A stretch of DNA of 64,000 bases from Phycisphaerales bacterium (GTDB lineage Bacteria > Planctomycetota > Phycisphaerae > Phycisphaerales > UBA1924). Numbering within the stretch: the stretch's first letter is position 1; each line of letters opens with the position of its first letter. Of the stretch, positions 1 through 9,300 are shown one piece after another. Location: the NCBI GenBank assembly GCA_020845755.1, contig JADLFE010000046.1:62001-126000 (forward strand). Direction: 5' to 3'. The position numbers and the translations under genes are program-made. Under the pieces are notes generated by a model. The model was not told where the DNA came from. It saw nothing but the letters and a program-made list of their open reading frames with translations, and did no database searches.

Positions 1-1
1 A

Positions 2-190
2 GAAATCCTGCTCCTGGCCTACTTCCAGCGACTGAGTTACGCCCAGATCGCGGACGACCTTGGGATTCCGCTCGGGACGGTGAAGTCGAGGCTCCATGCA
101 GCGGTGGCGGCGTTTGGCAAGAAGTGGATGGCACTCGCGGCCGGCGGCTCTGGAAGAGCCAATGGCGACAGGGAGAACCGTGAGGGATGA
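2..190 (+). CDS. RNA polymerase sigma factor, C-terminal end (partial)
   Basis: This is the last 62 codons of a gene that begins outside the window. The translation contains the sigma-70 region 4 helix-turn-helix pattern (YAQIADDLGIPLGTVKSRLH), which binds the -35 promoter element in ECF sigma factors. The stop codon overlaps the ATG of the next gene (ATGA, 187-190), so the two are translationally coupled. That arrangement is usual for an ECF sigma factor and its membrane-bound anti-sigma factor. Family assignment is firm; the ECF subgroup cannot be told from the fragment. Confidence 0.85.
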   Translation, partial: EILLLAYFQRLSYAQIADDLGIPLGTVKSRLHAAVAAFGKKWMALAAGGSGRANGDRENREG

Positions 191-1410
191 GCGAGCGACC
201 CAACCAACCCGAGTCAGAAACCCCGCGCGAGGGTGCTGACAGAGACGCCTGCCTGTCGCCGGCCGACGACGCCGCTTTCGAGGCACTGATCGACGCGGGC
301 TATGTGATTGCGGGCGTGCCCGAGCAGCACCGGGCGCGAGCGGAGAAGATTGCCGCGGTCCTGGGCCTGATTGATACGCCGCTCGGATTCGAGGGACGCG
401 ACGAGTCGGATGAGATCATGGCCAAGGTGCGCGAGCACGCACGCCCGATGACAATCACACTCTCGCGTGACGACGTGGACTTCATGGAATTGAACCCGCC
501 CGAGCGAGAGATCGTCGCGGCGGACGCTCGGGCGGCACGGCACGTCGGTCTCCGTGCCCTGGTGAATGCAAAGATCCACGCGATCGAGTTCGATCAGGAT
601 TTGTGCGATCGCACGTTCGAACTGGTCATGCTGGCCGAAGACTCACATCGTCGCCTGCGGATACCGGTTGCGTCGGGCGGCGGTTCGCGATGGTCGTGGC
701 GCGAGATCGTGACGATCGCGGCCACACTGCTCCTTGGCACATCAGTAATTCTGCCGCTCCTGGCGGCGGGTGATCACCAGGCGCGACGCATGGCCTGCAC
801 GGGTAATCTGCGCGATGTGGCCGGAGCCTTGGGCCAATACGCGAATCAGTACCGCGACTCGATGCCCATCGCAACCGCTTCTCTCGGCGGCGGAGATCAA
901 CGCTGGTGGAATGTCGGCACGGCCGCTTCCAACTCCGCGAATCTCTACACGCTGGTACGCGGCGGCTTTTCCTCGCTCAAGGCCTTGGCCTGCCCGGGCA
1001 ACCCGGTCGCGTGCACCGAGATGCAGGATCCACACGCCATCGACTGGAAGTGCCTTGACGAAGTGTCCTACAGCTATCAGATCCAAAGAGGGAGCGCGAA
1101 TTCGCGGCTCAGCGAGCCCTCACGCACGGCGATCCTGGCCGATCGTTCGCCGGTGGTCCGGCGCGCCGTGACCGGCGGCGTGATCTATCCTTTCGAGAAC
1201 TCCAGCAACCACGCACGCAGCGGACAAGACGTGCTCTTCGCCGATGGCTCGGTGGTGTGGCACTCGACCCCGGTTCTTTCCAACGGCGACAACATCTGGC
1301 TTCCCCGTGGAGTCGAGAACCAGATCAGGGCGGCGATGATGAACTCTGACCCGACCTTGAAGGGCGTCGAGACACCCGATTCCGCGGCCGACGCGTTCCT
1401 TGGGCCGTGA
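187..1410 (+). CDS. Membrane protein with prepilin-like H-x9-DG domain, putative sigma-factor partner
   Basis: 407 residues. Residues 1-165 are soluble and charged with no motif I recognise. A single membrane helix spans about 172-194. The rest resembles the planctomycete DUF1559/H-x9-DG type II secretion-like domain: a CxGNLRDVAGALGQYANQY helix after the membrane segment, paired cysteines, and near the C terminus a SSNHARSGQDVLFADGSV motif. It starts inside the stop codon of the sigma-factor gene upstream. By position it could be an anti-sigma factor, with the N-terminal part inside the cell holding sigma and the outer domain sensing. That role is inferred from gene order; no zinc-finger anti-sigma motif (HxxxCxxC) is visible. 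Confidence 0.6.
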   Translation: MSERPNQPESETPREGADRDACLSPADDAAFEALIDAGYVIAGVPEQHRARAEKIAAVLGLIDTPLGFEGRDESDEIMAKVREHARPMTITLSRDDVDFMELNPPEREIVAADARAARHVGLRALVNAKIHAIEFDQDLCDRTFELVMLAEDSHRRLRIPVASGGGSRWSWREIVTIAATLLLGTSVILPLLAAGDHQARRMACTGNLRDVAGALGQYANQYRDSMPIATASLGGGDQRWWNVGTAASNSANLYTLVRGGFSSLKALACPGNPVACTEMQDPHAIDWKCLDEVSYSYQIQRGSANSRLSEPSRTAILADRSPVVRRAVTGGVIYPFENSSNHARSGQDVLFADGSVVWHSTPVLSNGDNIWLPRGVENQIRAAMMNSDPTLKGVETPDSAADAFLGP

Positions 1411-1622
1411 CGCCATGGGCTCATATGTCATGCGATGTGTCCACCGCGTTTGGCTCTCGGTAGGTCCCCGGTGGTTTGTCTGGGACTTGCTGGGGCATTG
1501 GGAGACGTCTACTATCCCGGCCCTGCCTGAGCGCTTCGGGTGTCGAATTCGGAGGGCTTGGGGGTTGTCATGTTGTTTCGCGGCGACCATTCGCCTGCCT
1601 GAGTTGGAGTGTTGGTGAAGCC

Positions 1623-1913
1623 ATGAAGAACAAGAGCCACAAAGGCCTCCTGAAGCGTGTTCGGATCAGCAAGTCCGGGAAGGTCCGTCATCGCTCGGCC
1701 AATCACAAGCACCTCCGCTCGGGCAAGGGCGGAAAGCGCCTGCGTCACCTGCGTCAGGACCCGTACATGGCCAACGCCGACGCCAAGCGGCTGGAAAAAC
1801 TGCTGTTCCGTCGCCTGCGTGGCCGCGACCAGCCGCGTACGGCACTTCGCCGCAGTCCGTCGCCAGCGCAAAGCAAGGCGATGAAGGCCGAGAAGGCCAA
1901 GGCGTCGAAATAA
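1623..1913 (+). CDS. rpmI: 50S ribosomal protein L35
   Basis: 96 residues, small and strongly basic. The first 65 or so match L35 (KNKSHKGLLKRVR, SGKVRHRSANHKHL, ANADAKRLEKLL). The family is normally about 65 residues, so there is an extra tail of about 30 residues rich in Lys, Ala and Ser. It precedes rplT, the conserved rpmI-rplT order. The usual infC partner is not immediately upstream; the preceding 210 bp contain no gene. I chose the ATG at 1623 because it gives the L35 N terminus directly; an upstream in-frame extension adds unrelated sequence. Confidence 0.93.
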   Translation: MKNKSHKGLLKRVRISKSGKVRHRSANHKHLRSGKGGKRLRHLRQDPYMANADAKRLEKLLFRRLRGRDQPRTALRRSPSPAQSKAMKAEKAKASK

Positions 1914-2000
1914 TCGAGTTGAGTTTTCCGTGCGCGTCGGGTTCAAGTCGTCGGGAGTTTCCCGTCGCCCCGCACGAGCCGTCTGTTTGGGAGTTTGTCC

Positions 2001-2375
2001 ATGCCTCGCGTTCGAAAAGGCGCCGCTCGCGCCCAAGCCCGTAAGAGAATTCTTCGCACCGCTCGCGGCTACTTCGGCACCGGCAGCCGGCACAAGTACC
2101 GCGCCGAGAACGCGATCATCCGCGCCGGCGTGTACGCGTATCGCGACCGCCGCAACCGCAAGCGTGACTATCGTGCGTTGTGGATCACGCGTATCACGGC
2201 CGCGTGCCGCCTGCGCGACACACGCTACAGCCTGTTCATGGGCGGCCTGCGTCTGGCGGGTATCGTCTTGAACCGCAAGATGCTCAGCCAAGTCGCCATC
2301 GAAGACCCCAAGCTCTTCGATCGACTTGTCGAGATCGCCAAGAAGGCGAGCACCGCGACGCCGGCCAAGGCCTAA
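2001..2375 (+). CDS. rplT: 50S ribosomal protein L20
   Basis: 124 residues, the normal length for L20, binding 23S rRNA early in assembly of the large subunit. Diagnostic stretches are MPRVRKGAARAQARKRIL at the start, ARGYFGTGSRHKYRAENA, and RDRRNRKRDYRALWITRI. The ATG at 2001 gives the canonical MPRV start; an in-frame TTG six bases earlier is less likely. It lies 87 bp after rpmI on the same strand and is followed by a clear terminator, so the two probably form one transcript. Confidence 0.97.
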   Translation: MPRVRKGAARAQARKRILRTARGYFGTGSRHKYRAENAIIRAGVYAYRDRRNRKRDYRALWITRITAACRLRDTRYSLFMGGLRLAGIVLNRKMLSQVAIEDPKLFDRLVEIAKKASTATPAKA

Positions 2376-2401
2376 GCCTCGTTCTGCAGTTGAAACAGAA
2401 A

Positions 2402-2425
2402 CGCCCGCGGATAGCGGGCGTTTTT
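2402..2425 (+). terminator. Rho-independent terminator of rpmI-rplT
   Basis: A perfect 7-bp GC stem (CGCCCGC / GCGGGCG) with a 5-nt loop GGATA is followed directly by five T residues, 27 bp after the rplT stop. Confidence 0.92.
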
Positions 2426-2439
2426 CATTGGCATCGATT

Positions 2440-2483
2440 GGCGGCGTCACGGCGGCGTGACGGCGGGGTGACGGCGGGGTGAG
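2440..2483. repeat. Four tandem copies of an 11-bp unit
   Basis: The sequence reads GGCGGCGTCAC, GGCGGCGTGAC, GGCGGGGTGAC, GGCGGGGTGAG back to back, consensus GGCGGSGTGAC. It sits between the rplT terminator and the stop codon of the reverse-strand 3D protein gene, so it is non-coding. No function is evident. Confidence 0.8.
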
Positions 2484-2533
2484 GAAGGGTTTCAGGGCTA
2501 CGTAGTCAGGGCAGCGGAACGGTGGGAGCGGGC

Positions 2534-3280
2534 TCACCGCAACTTGCGGGGATTGTCGGCGGGCTTGCCGTCGGCGTAGGCCCAGATAGTGACGAGGAGT
2601 TTCTTCTTGCCCCACTGGCGGGCCTGCTCGTGGGTGGGGAAGAGCAGGTCGAGGCGGTTGCCCTTGATCGCACTGCCGCAGTCGAGGACGGGGACGACCA
2701 GGTCGCTGTCGTAGCCGGGGATGGTGAGCATCGAGCCGTAGGGGAGCACGCGAGGGTCGGACGCAACAAGTTTGTAGCCGTTGGTTTCGACAGAGTGGAG
2801 CGTGGCGGTGATGCCGTCGGCCGATTCGCCGCAAGAGCGAGAGTCGGGCGAGTAGCCGGTGACGATCATCCACATCTGGCGCGCGGGTCTGATGGGGCGG
2901 CCGTTGAACCAGCGGGTGCGTGGGTCGAGTGTGTGCGGGTCGATGTCCGCGGCCTTGGCGATCGCGCCGCCGGGGAGTTCGCCGGCGATCGGCTCATCAG
3001 CCAACGATGGCGCAGAGGTGGCGACGGTGTCGGTGTCGTCGACGGACTCGTCGAGCGATGCCGGCGCTTCGATGACGATGGGAGGAAGATCCATGGCGCC
3101 ACTGGCCGTCCCTGGGATCTCAACAACGCGGGCGAGCGGCGGGGTGCTGCGCCATTCCTTGGCAAGAACGGCCGAACCCACGACGAGCGAGAGCGTGGCG
3201 AGAGTCGCGGCGGCCTTGAGGGCGGCGTGGGCCCAGCGCGAGCGCGCTATGACATTGCTGATCTGGAATTGTGGAAGCAC
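2534..3280 (-). CDS. 3D-domain protein, putative cell-wall-active double-psi barrel enzyme
   Basis: 248 residues from a GTG at 3280 that is preceded by GGAGGA at ideal spacing; the longer open frame upstream runs into the divergent gene and lacks any membrane or domain signal. A membrane helix or uncleaved signal lies at about residues 20-40, then a Pro/Ala-rich linker. The C-terminal 110 residues form a 3D domain, as in MltA and Rpf2/YabE-type proteins: VTGYSPDSRSCGESADG, LPYGSMLTIPGY and VPVLDCGSAIKGNRLDLLF with the conserved Asp residues. Such proteins cut or modify peptidoglycan. It is transcribed divergently from the permease gene at 3565. Confidence 0.75.
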   Translation of the reverse strand: MLPQFQISNVIARSRWAHAALKAAATLATLSLVVGSAVLAKEWRSTPPLARVVEIPGTASGAMDLPPIVIEAPASLDESVDDTDTVATSAPSLADEPIAGELPGGAIAKAADIDPHTLDPRTRWFNGRPIRPARQMWMIVTGYSPDSRSCGESADGITATLHSVETNGYKLVASDPRVLPYGSMLTIPGYDSDLVVPVLDCGSAIKGNRLDLLFPTHEQARQWGKKKLLVTIWAYADGKPADNPRKLR

Positions 3281-3564
3281 CCACCATCCTCCGGCAACCA
3301 GGGTCGCGAGGCCGATCGGCCCGACCCTGCCTAAGTCCCACCCAAGGCACGGGCGCGTCTCTGGTTGCGATCGAAAGTTGGAAGAGCATACAACGGAGAC
3401 CCTGTGCGAGTGTGCGATCTTCAGTTTCGTGCTGAAAATCAGGGCGATTCCGTGCGGTTTATGCCGATTGTGCCGATTATTCTGACGCGAGCGAGATCGA
3501 CGATCGTCGATGTCCGGGACTTGCCCGGTGCTTGGCCGGGTGGGGGATTTCCGAGGCGCAAGCC

Positions 3565-4362
3565 ATGCCTGACAGCGGGGCTCAATTCTGGATCGTGACG
3601 GGCCTGATCGGGCTGTGTGGCGGCCTGGCCGGTGGGCTCGCGGGGATCGGCGGCTCGCTTGTGATGCTGCCGGGACTGGCGATCTTTCTGGGCTATCACG
3701 ACAAGTCGCACAGCGAGCAGCACGTGTATCAGGCCGCGGCCTCGGCGGTGAATGTGCTTGTGACGATACCCTCGGTGTCGGCGCACACACGTGCTGGCGT
3801 GATCAATCTCGCATGGGTGAAGATGCTGATGCCGATCGTGGCGGCGAGCGTAATCGTGGGTGTGCTTCTCTCGAACGTGATCGAGGGAACGCACCTGAAG
3901 CAGATACTCGCTGTCGCGATCGGACTCTACTGCATATGGAACTTCGTCCGCGTGGTTCGCAACACGCCCGAACGCACGCACGCTGGCGAGGCGCGCAGGG
4001 GTGTTCTCTCGATGATCGGCGTGGGGGCGGGCATGTCAAGCGGCTTGCTCGGTATCGGCGGCGGCGTGCTGCTTGTGCCTGGCCTTGAGGTGTTTGCAAA
4101 GGTGCCGCTGCGCGTTGCGGTCGGCGTGAGCAGTTCGATCATCGTGGTGACGGCGGCGATCGCCGCGACGGTCAAAGGCACAACGCTCGGCTCGCAGGGA
4201 CACACGATCATGGAGGCGGCGCGCCTGGTGCTCGGGCTCGGGCCGCTGGCGATGCTGGGCGGCTGGGTGGGCGCGAGGCTTGTTCATGTGCTGCCGCTCC
4301 GGGTGGTGCGGGTGGTGCTGACGCTGATCCTGCTCGCCGCGGCGATCAAGATGGCGATCTAG
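3565..4362 (+). CDS. TauE/SafE-family membrane permease
   Basis: 265 residues, very hydrophobic, with about eight membrane helices in two similar halves. Each half opens with the family's glycine-rich signature: GGLAGGLAGIGGSLVMLPGL near residue 17 and GMSSGLLGIGGGVLLVPGL near residue 165. Members export sulfite, sulfoacetate or related organosulfur anions, but substrate cannot be read from sequence. The ATG at 3565 is preceded by CCGAGG; an in-frame TTG at 3532 would add eleven residues without support. Neighbours give no clue to substrate. Confidence 0.88.
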   Translation: MPDSGAQFWIVTGLIGLCGGLAGGLAGIGGSLVMLPGLAIFLGYHDKSHSEQHVYQAAASAVNVLVTIPSVSAHTRAGVINLAWVKMLMPIVAASVIVGVLLSNVIEGTHLKQILAVAIGLYCIWNFVRVVRNTPERTHAGEARRGVLSMIGVGAGMSSGLLGIGGGVLLVPGLEVFAKVPLRVAVGVSSSIIVVTAAIAATVKGTTLGSQGHTIMEAARLVLGLGPLAMLGGWVGARLVHVLPLRVVRVVLTLILLAAAIKMAI

Positions 4363-4506
4363 CGAAGTTTCGGGCTGGGTTCCCCTTGAATTTGGGTATC
4401 CGGGCCAGAATCCCGCGTGCGGAAGCGGAACTACCCTGTACAACGAATGGGAACCTCATCCGGCGAGTTGCCACCAATGGCGGCCGGACACTGAAAAGGA
4501 ATTACG

Positions 4507-5769
4507 ATGAAACGTCAGATCCTGTGCATCGCTGCTCTGCTCGCCATTTCGGGTTCGTGCGTGGCGCAGAACAGCGTGCCCGCGACGAAGATCGAGCCGC
4601 CAGCCAAGGCCGAAGAGACCAAGAAGATCGAGGGCGACGGCGTGGCGCTATACGACGCGGCGCGAGATGCGGCCAAGAAGGTCAAGGACCTGACGTGCAA
4701 GGTGACGGCCTCGTATGACGGTCAGAAGCCCATCGAGGGTGAGATTGTTGTGGTGTTCAAGGACGGGGCCGCGGGCCTGCCGATCGGCAACTACTCGCTC
4801 AAGGGCTCGATGGGCGACAAGAAGCTGTCGGCGGTGTTCGACGGCAAGATGATGCGTTCGATCGATCACATCGAGAAGCAACTGGTCGAGATGCCCGCGC
4901 AGAATGGTGTGGCCTTCCCGCGCGACGAGGCGGGGATGCTGATCCCGAACTGGTACATCGAGGCCCGGATGCCCGAGCAGCCCGGCGTGAGCGTGCGATC
5001 GATCTCCAAGGGTGAGCGGCAGGTTGTTGACGGCGTGAATTGCGACACGGTCGTGCGCACGCGCGTCATGGAGCAGGGCGATACCAAGTACATCCTGGCC
5101 GAGACGATCGCGTTGGGTGTGGCCGACAAACTGCCGCGGCGCGTCGAGATGATCGTGACGCAGGAAGGCGGCGAGGAGCCGGGCGAGAAGATGCGGAACG
5201 TGACGACGTTCCGTGACGTGAAGATCGACAGCACGCCGGGCGAGAGCGTGTTCGCGCTGGCCGCCCCGGAGGGCTACAAGACCAAGACCATGACCGCGGA
5301 GGAATTGGCGAACGATGAACCCAAGTTGGCGGCGAAGGCCGGCGACGCGGCCAAGGACTTTGCTCTCAAGGACGCGGACGGCAAGGAATGGAAGCTCGCC
5401 GACTACAAGGGGCGGGTGCTGCTGATGGACTTCTGGGCGACGTGGTGTGGCCCGTGCAAGGCGGCGATGCCGAAGATCCAGGCGCTGCACGAGAAGTACA
5501 AGGACAAGAAGGTCACGATCGCGGGCGTGAACACGTGGGAACGCGGCAAGGACCAGAAGGCCGTCCAGTACATGAAGGACCAGAAGTACACCTACACGTG
5601 CCTGCTCGGCGGCGATGATCTTGCGAGCTCGTACAACGTGCCGGGGATCCCGACGCTGATCCTGATCGACGGCGAGGGGAAGATCCTGTTCACGACGGTC
5701 GGCGTCAGCGACGAGGCCGAGAAGCAGATCGAGGAATTGATCGAGAAGGAACTTGCCAAGAGCAAGTGA
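4507..5769 (+). CDS. Secreted TlpA-like thioredoxin with N-terminal LolA-like domain
   Basis: 420 residues with a Sec signal peptide (1-20, ending CVAQ). Residues about 45-255 resemble the LolA/DUF2092 lipoprotein-carrier-type beta fold. Residues about 275-418 are a thioredoxin fold of the TlpA/ResA class with active site WCGPC at 313-317 and the cis-proline motif GIPTLILID. Such proteins reduce disulfides outside the cytoplasm, for example for cytochrome c maturation. The two-domain layout is known in planctomycetes, but the role of the first domain is unknown. No partner genes are adjacent; a strong terminator follows. Confidence 0.85.
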   Translation: MKRQILCIAALLAISGSCVAQNSVPATKIEPPAKAEETKKIEGDGVALYDAARDAAKKVKDLTCKVTASYDGQKPIEGEIVVVFKDGAAGLPIGNYSLKGSMGDKKLSAVFDGKMMRSIDHIEKQLVEMPAQNGVAFPRDEAGMLIPNWYIEARMPEQPGVSVRSISKGERQVVDGVNCDTVVRTRVMEQGDTKYILAETIALGVADKLPRRVEMIVTQEGGEEPGEKMRNVTTFRDVKIDSTPGESVFALAAPEGYKTKTMTAEELANDEPKLAAKAGDAAKDFALKDADGKEWKLADYKGRVLLMDFWATWCGPCKAAMPKIQALHEKYKDKKVTIAGVNTWERGKDQKAVQYMKDQKYTYTCLLGGDDLASSYNVPGIPTLILIDGEGKILFTTVGVSDEAEKQIEELIEKELAKSK

Positions 5770-5810
5770 GCCGGGATCTGGCTTGCGACATGAACTGAGC
5801 GAAATCAAAG

Positions 5811-5842
5811 GCGGCCGCGGCGAAAGTCGCGGTCGCTTTTTT
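5811..5842 (+). terminator. Rho-independent terminator
   Basis: A 9-bp stem (GCGGCCGCG / CGCGGTCGC, one G-T pair) with an 8-nt loop is followed by six T residues. It serves the thioredoxin-like gene ending at 5769 and may also act weakly for the reverse-strand gene ending at 5859. Confidence 0.9.
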
Positions 5843-5858
5843 ATTGAGGTTCATTGCC

Positions 5859-6329
5859 TCACGCAGAACGAATTGCCGCACGCAGCCGAGCGATTCCATC
5901 CTGAGGCCAACGGTGTCTCCATTCTGTCTCAAACTCGCTCGGGCTTGTTCGCTCAGCGAGATCGTCAAATGCACGAAGAACCGATCGAACGAAACGAGCC
6001 GCTGGTACATGCACGAGACCAAGTTCGCGCTCATGCTTGCCCGGTGTCGGGAATGCGTGCGTGTGGCCGAGAATTGAGATTGACAAAAGGCCCTCGTCCG
6101 AGCCCGTCATGTTCCATTCGACGGCGCCAGGTTCAACTACCCAAAGCAGGCGACGCGGTTCGGTGAAAACTCCGTGGCATGTGGCGATCCCGGCGGAGAG
6201 CGTGAGTAGTTCGGTGAGCGAATCGCGGAGGTAACTTGCACGAAGTCCGATGTCATGGCCATCTATCGAACACGCGATGTCTGCCCACCCGGAGAGTACG
6301 GCGTGTATGTTGAGCGTGAACTTCTGCAT
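5859..6329 (-). CDS. Hypothetical protein downstream of metH
   Basis: 156 residues, no signal peptide or membrane helix, no motif I can name. It looks like a genuine soluble alpha/beta protein: an N-terminal hydrophobic strand, a SYLRDSLTELLTLSAGI helix, an EPRRLLWVV strand, and a C-terminal helix with aromatic and acidic residues (EFETEWRHRWPQ). The pattern recalls small uncharacterised actinobacterial proteins that often sit singly and resemble immunity-type proteins, but this is only an impression. Its ATG lies three bases after the metH stop on the same strand, so it is probably translated by coupling. Base composition looks less GC-rich than its neighbours, which may mean later acquisition. 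Confidence 0.6.
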   Translation of the reverse strand: MQKFTLNIHAVLSGWADIACSIDGHDIGLRASYLRDSLTELLTLSAGIATCHGVFTEPRRLLWVVEPGAVEWNMTGSDEGLLSISILGHTHAFPTPGKHERELGLVHVPAARFVRSVLRAFDDLAERTSPSEFETEWRHRWPQDGIARLRAAIRSA

Positions 6330-6332
6330 GGC

Positions 6333-9300
6333 TCACACGTTGAAGTACTTGGCCTCGGGGTGGTGCACGATGATCGCGCTGGTCGATTGCTCGGGGTCGA
6401 TCTGGTGATTCTCGGTGAGTTCGCAGCCGATGCGACATGGATCGAGCAGCGCGAAGAGTTTTTCCTGGTCGCTCATGTCGGGGCAGGCGGGATAGCCGAA
6501 GCTATAGCGGCTGCCGCGGTAGTGCTGCGTGAAAAGTTCTTTGATCTTGGGCGAGTCGTCGGTTGCGATGCCCAGCTCCTGGCGCATGCGCTTGTGCCAG
6601 AACTCCGCGAGGGCCTCGGCGGTCTCGACGCCCATGCCGTGCAGGTAGAGGTATTCCTGGTATTCGTGCTTGGCGTAGAGCGTCTTGGCGGCCTCGCTGG
6701 CGCGTTTGCCCATGGTCACGCAGTGCATGCCGATCACGTCGATCTCGCCGGAGTTGATCGGGCGGAAGAAGTCGGAGATGCACAGGCGGCGTTTGTCGGA
6801 TTGGCGTGGGAACGTGAAGCGGAGGCGTTCGTGGAGAGACGATGAGACGGAGAGACGCGGAGACGAAGTGGGGGACTCTGACTGAGAGTCCCAGATGATG
6901 AGGTCGTCGCCGTCGGAATTGCAGGGGAAATACCCGTAGACGACGCGGGGCTGAAGGATGCGCTCGCTCTTGCAGAGCGTCTGAAGGCGATTGAAAATGG
7001 GCGCGACCTTGTCTTCGAGCATCGCGTCGTATTCGTTGTCGGACATCGAGCCCTTCTTGAATCCCCATTGCCCGCGGAAGAGCGCGACGGGGTTGATGAA
7101 CGGGTAAATGTCGTCGAGGTCGAGAGATTCGACGACGCGCGTGCCCCAGAAGGGAGGAGTGGGGACGGCGACGCGCGTGCTCACGTCGGAGCGGAACTTC
7201 GACGTGGCGGTCGATGTGCCGCTGCCTTGTGCGGTTGGTTCGACCTCGCTTTGATCACGCTGTGCACTGGCGAGCTTTGCGGCCCGTGTCGCGACGATCA
7301 TCTCCTCGGCCTTGGATCGCTTGCCCTGCCGCTCGTCGATCTCCGTTGCGAGTTGGCCGGTCTTGCCGGAGGTGATGAGGTCCATGATGCGCAGGCCGTC
7401 GAAGGCGTCCTTGCCGTAGTAGCACTCGCCCTTGTACTTGGGGCGGAGGTGTCCCTCGCAGTAATGACGCGTGAGCGCGGCGCCGCCGAGGATGAGGCGT
7501 GGTCTGTCAGCACCCTGGTTGAGTTCGTCGATGTTCTCTTCCATAACGTTGACGGACTTGACGAGCAGCCCGGAGAGTCCGATCGCGTCGGGCTTGTGCT
7601 CGTGGTACGCGGCCATGATCTGCGGCAGGTGCTGCTTAATGCCGATGTTGATGACCTTGTAGCCGTTGTTGGTGAGGATGATGTCAACGAGGTTCTTGCC
7701 GATGTCGTGCACATCGCCCTTGACGGTGGCGAGCACGATCGAGCCCTTGGCTGTGCCGGCTTTCTTCTCCATCAGAGGTTCGAGTTGCGAGACGGCCATC
7801 TTCATGACCTCGGCGGATTGCAGCACGAAAGGGAGTTGCATGCGCCCCGAGCCGAAGAGTTCGCCGACGGTCTTCATGCCGTCGAGCAGGTGGTCGTTGA
7901 TGATGTCGAGGGGTGGGTACTTGGCGAGGGCCGTGTCGAGTGTCTCTTTCAGACCTTGCTTCTCGCCGTCGATGATATGTGCACGGAGTTTTTCCTCCAC
8001 GCTGAGGTTCTTCACCTCGCGGGTCGTCGTCACGGCGGAGGCGTCCTTGAAGAGTTCGATGAATCGGGCGAGAGGATCTCCCTTCTCGCGCCGGTCGTAG
8101 ATCAGATCGAGCGCGGCGGCCCACTGGTCGTCGGGGATCTTGTTCTGCGGGAGGATCTTTCCGGCGTGGACGATCGCGCCGGTGAGGCCGGCGCTGCGAA
8201 GTTCGTGCAGGAAGGCGGAGTTGAGGACGAGGCGAGCGGCGGGATTCAGGCCGAACGAGACGTTGGAGAGACCGACGACGGTCTGGCAATCGGGGAATGC
8301 GTCGGTGATGCGGCGGATGCCTTCGACGAGTTCAAGGGCACTGCGCCGATCACTCTCCATGCCCGTGGAGATCGGGAGCACGAGCGGGTCGAAAAGGATG
8401 TCGGCGGGATCGAGGCCGAAGACGTCGACGGCCCGGCGCAGGCCGCGCTCGGCGATCGAGAATTTGCGATCGGCGGTGCGTGCCATGCTGGCCTGCTTGT
8501 CCTCGTCGATCGAGCCGATCACGACGGCGGCGCCGTAGATCTTGGCGAGGCGCATGACCTCGTCAAACTTATGGTCGCCCTCTTCGAAGTTGGCGGAGTT
8601 GATGATGCACTTGCCGCCGGCGTGGCGCAGGCCGGCTTCGATCGTCTTGATCTGGGTCGAATCGAGCATGAGCGGCGCGTCGGCCTGGCGCACGACGCGC
8701 TTCACGATCTCGGCCATGTCGCGGGCATTGTCACGCCCCGCGTAATCGACGTTGAGATCGAGCACGTGCGCGCCCTCACGCAACTGCTCTTTGGCCAGCG
8801 AGACGATCGAGTCCCAGTCCTCGGCCTCGAGCAGACGCTTGAACGCTTTGCTCCCCGAGGCGTTCATCCGCTCGCCCACGATCAGGAACGAACTGTCCTG
8901 GCGATAGTCTGCGACGGAGTAGAGCGATGTGACGCCCTTGGGGAGCGAAGTCGTGCGGTAGCGATGTGTCGATGAGGCCGAGTGGCGGCGTGTGGATTCG
9001 ACGCACTCGGAGAGCAGCCTGATGTGGTCGGGCGTTGTGCCGCAGCAGCCGCCGACGATGTTCACGTGATCGTGCTCGATGAAGCGCTGCATGGCTTCGA
9101 CGAACGGCTGGGGCTTGAGCGGATACTCGGTTCGGCCTTCGTGGAGCACGGGCAGGCCGGCGTTGGGCATGACCGAGAGGTGGCGGGCGTTGGATCGCCA
9201 GTGCTTGCCGAGCCAGTGGACGTGCTCGGTCATCTCGGTGGGGCCGGTCGCGCAGTTGAGTCCCAGCGAGATGATCGGATAGCCGGCGAGCGCCGTGGCC

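Noticed and set aside
1512-2873. A 453-codon reverse-strand frame across rpmI and rplT.
   Set aside because: It is antisense to two ribosomal protein genes and their terminator and overlaps the 3D-domain gene in another frame.
7068-8975. A 635-codon open frame on the forward strand opposite metH.
   Set aside because: It is antisense to conserved MetH domains; in GC-rich genes the opposite strand often stays open. Composition (Val, Asp, Gly, Arg) and lack of any motif mark it as a shadow.
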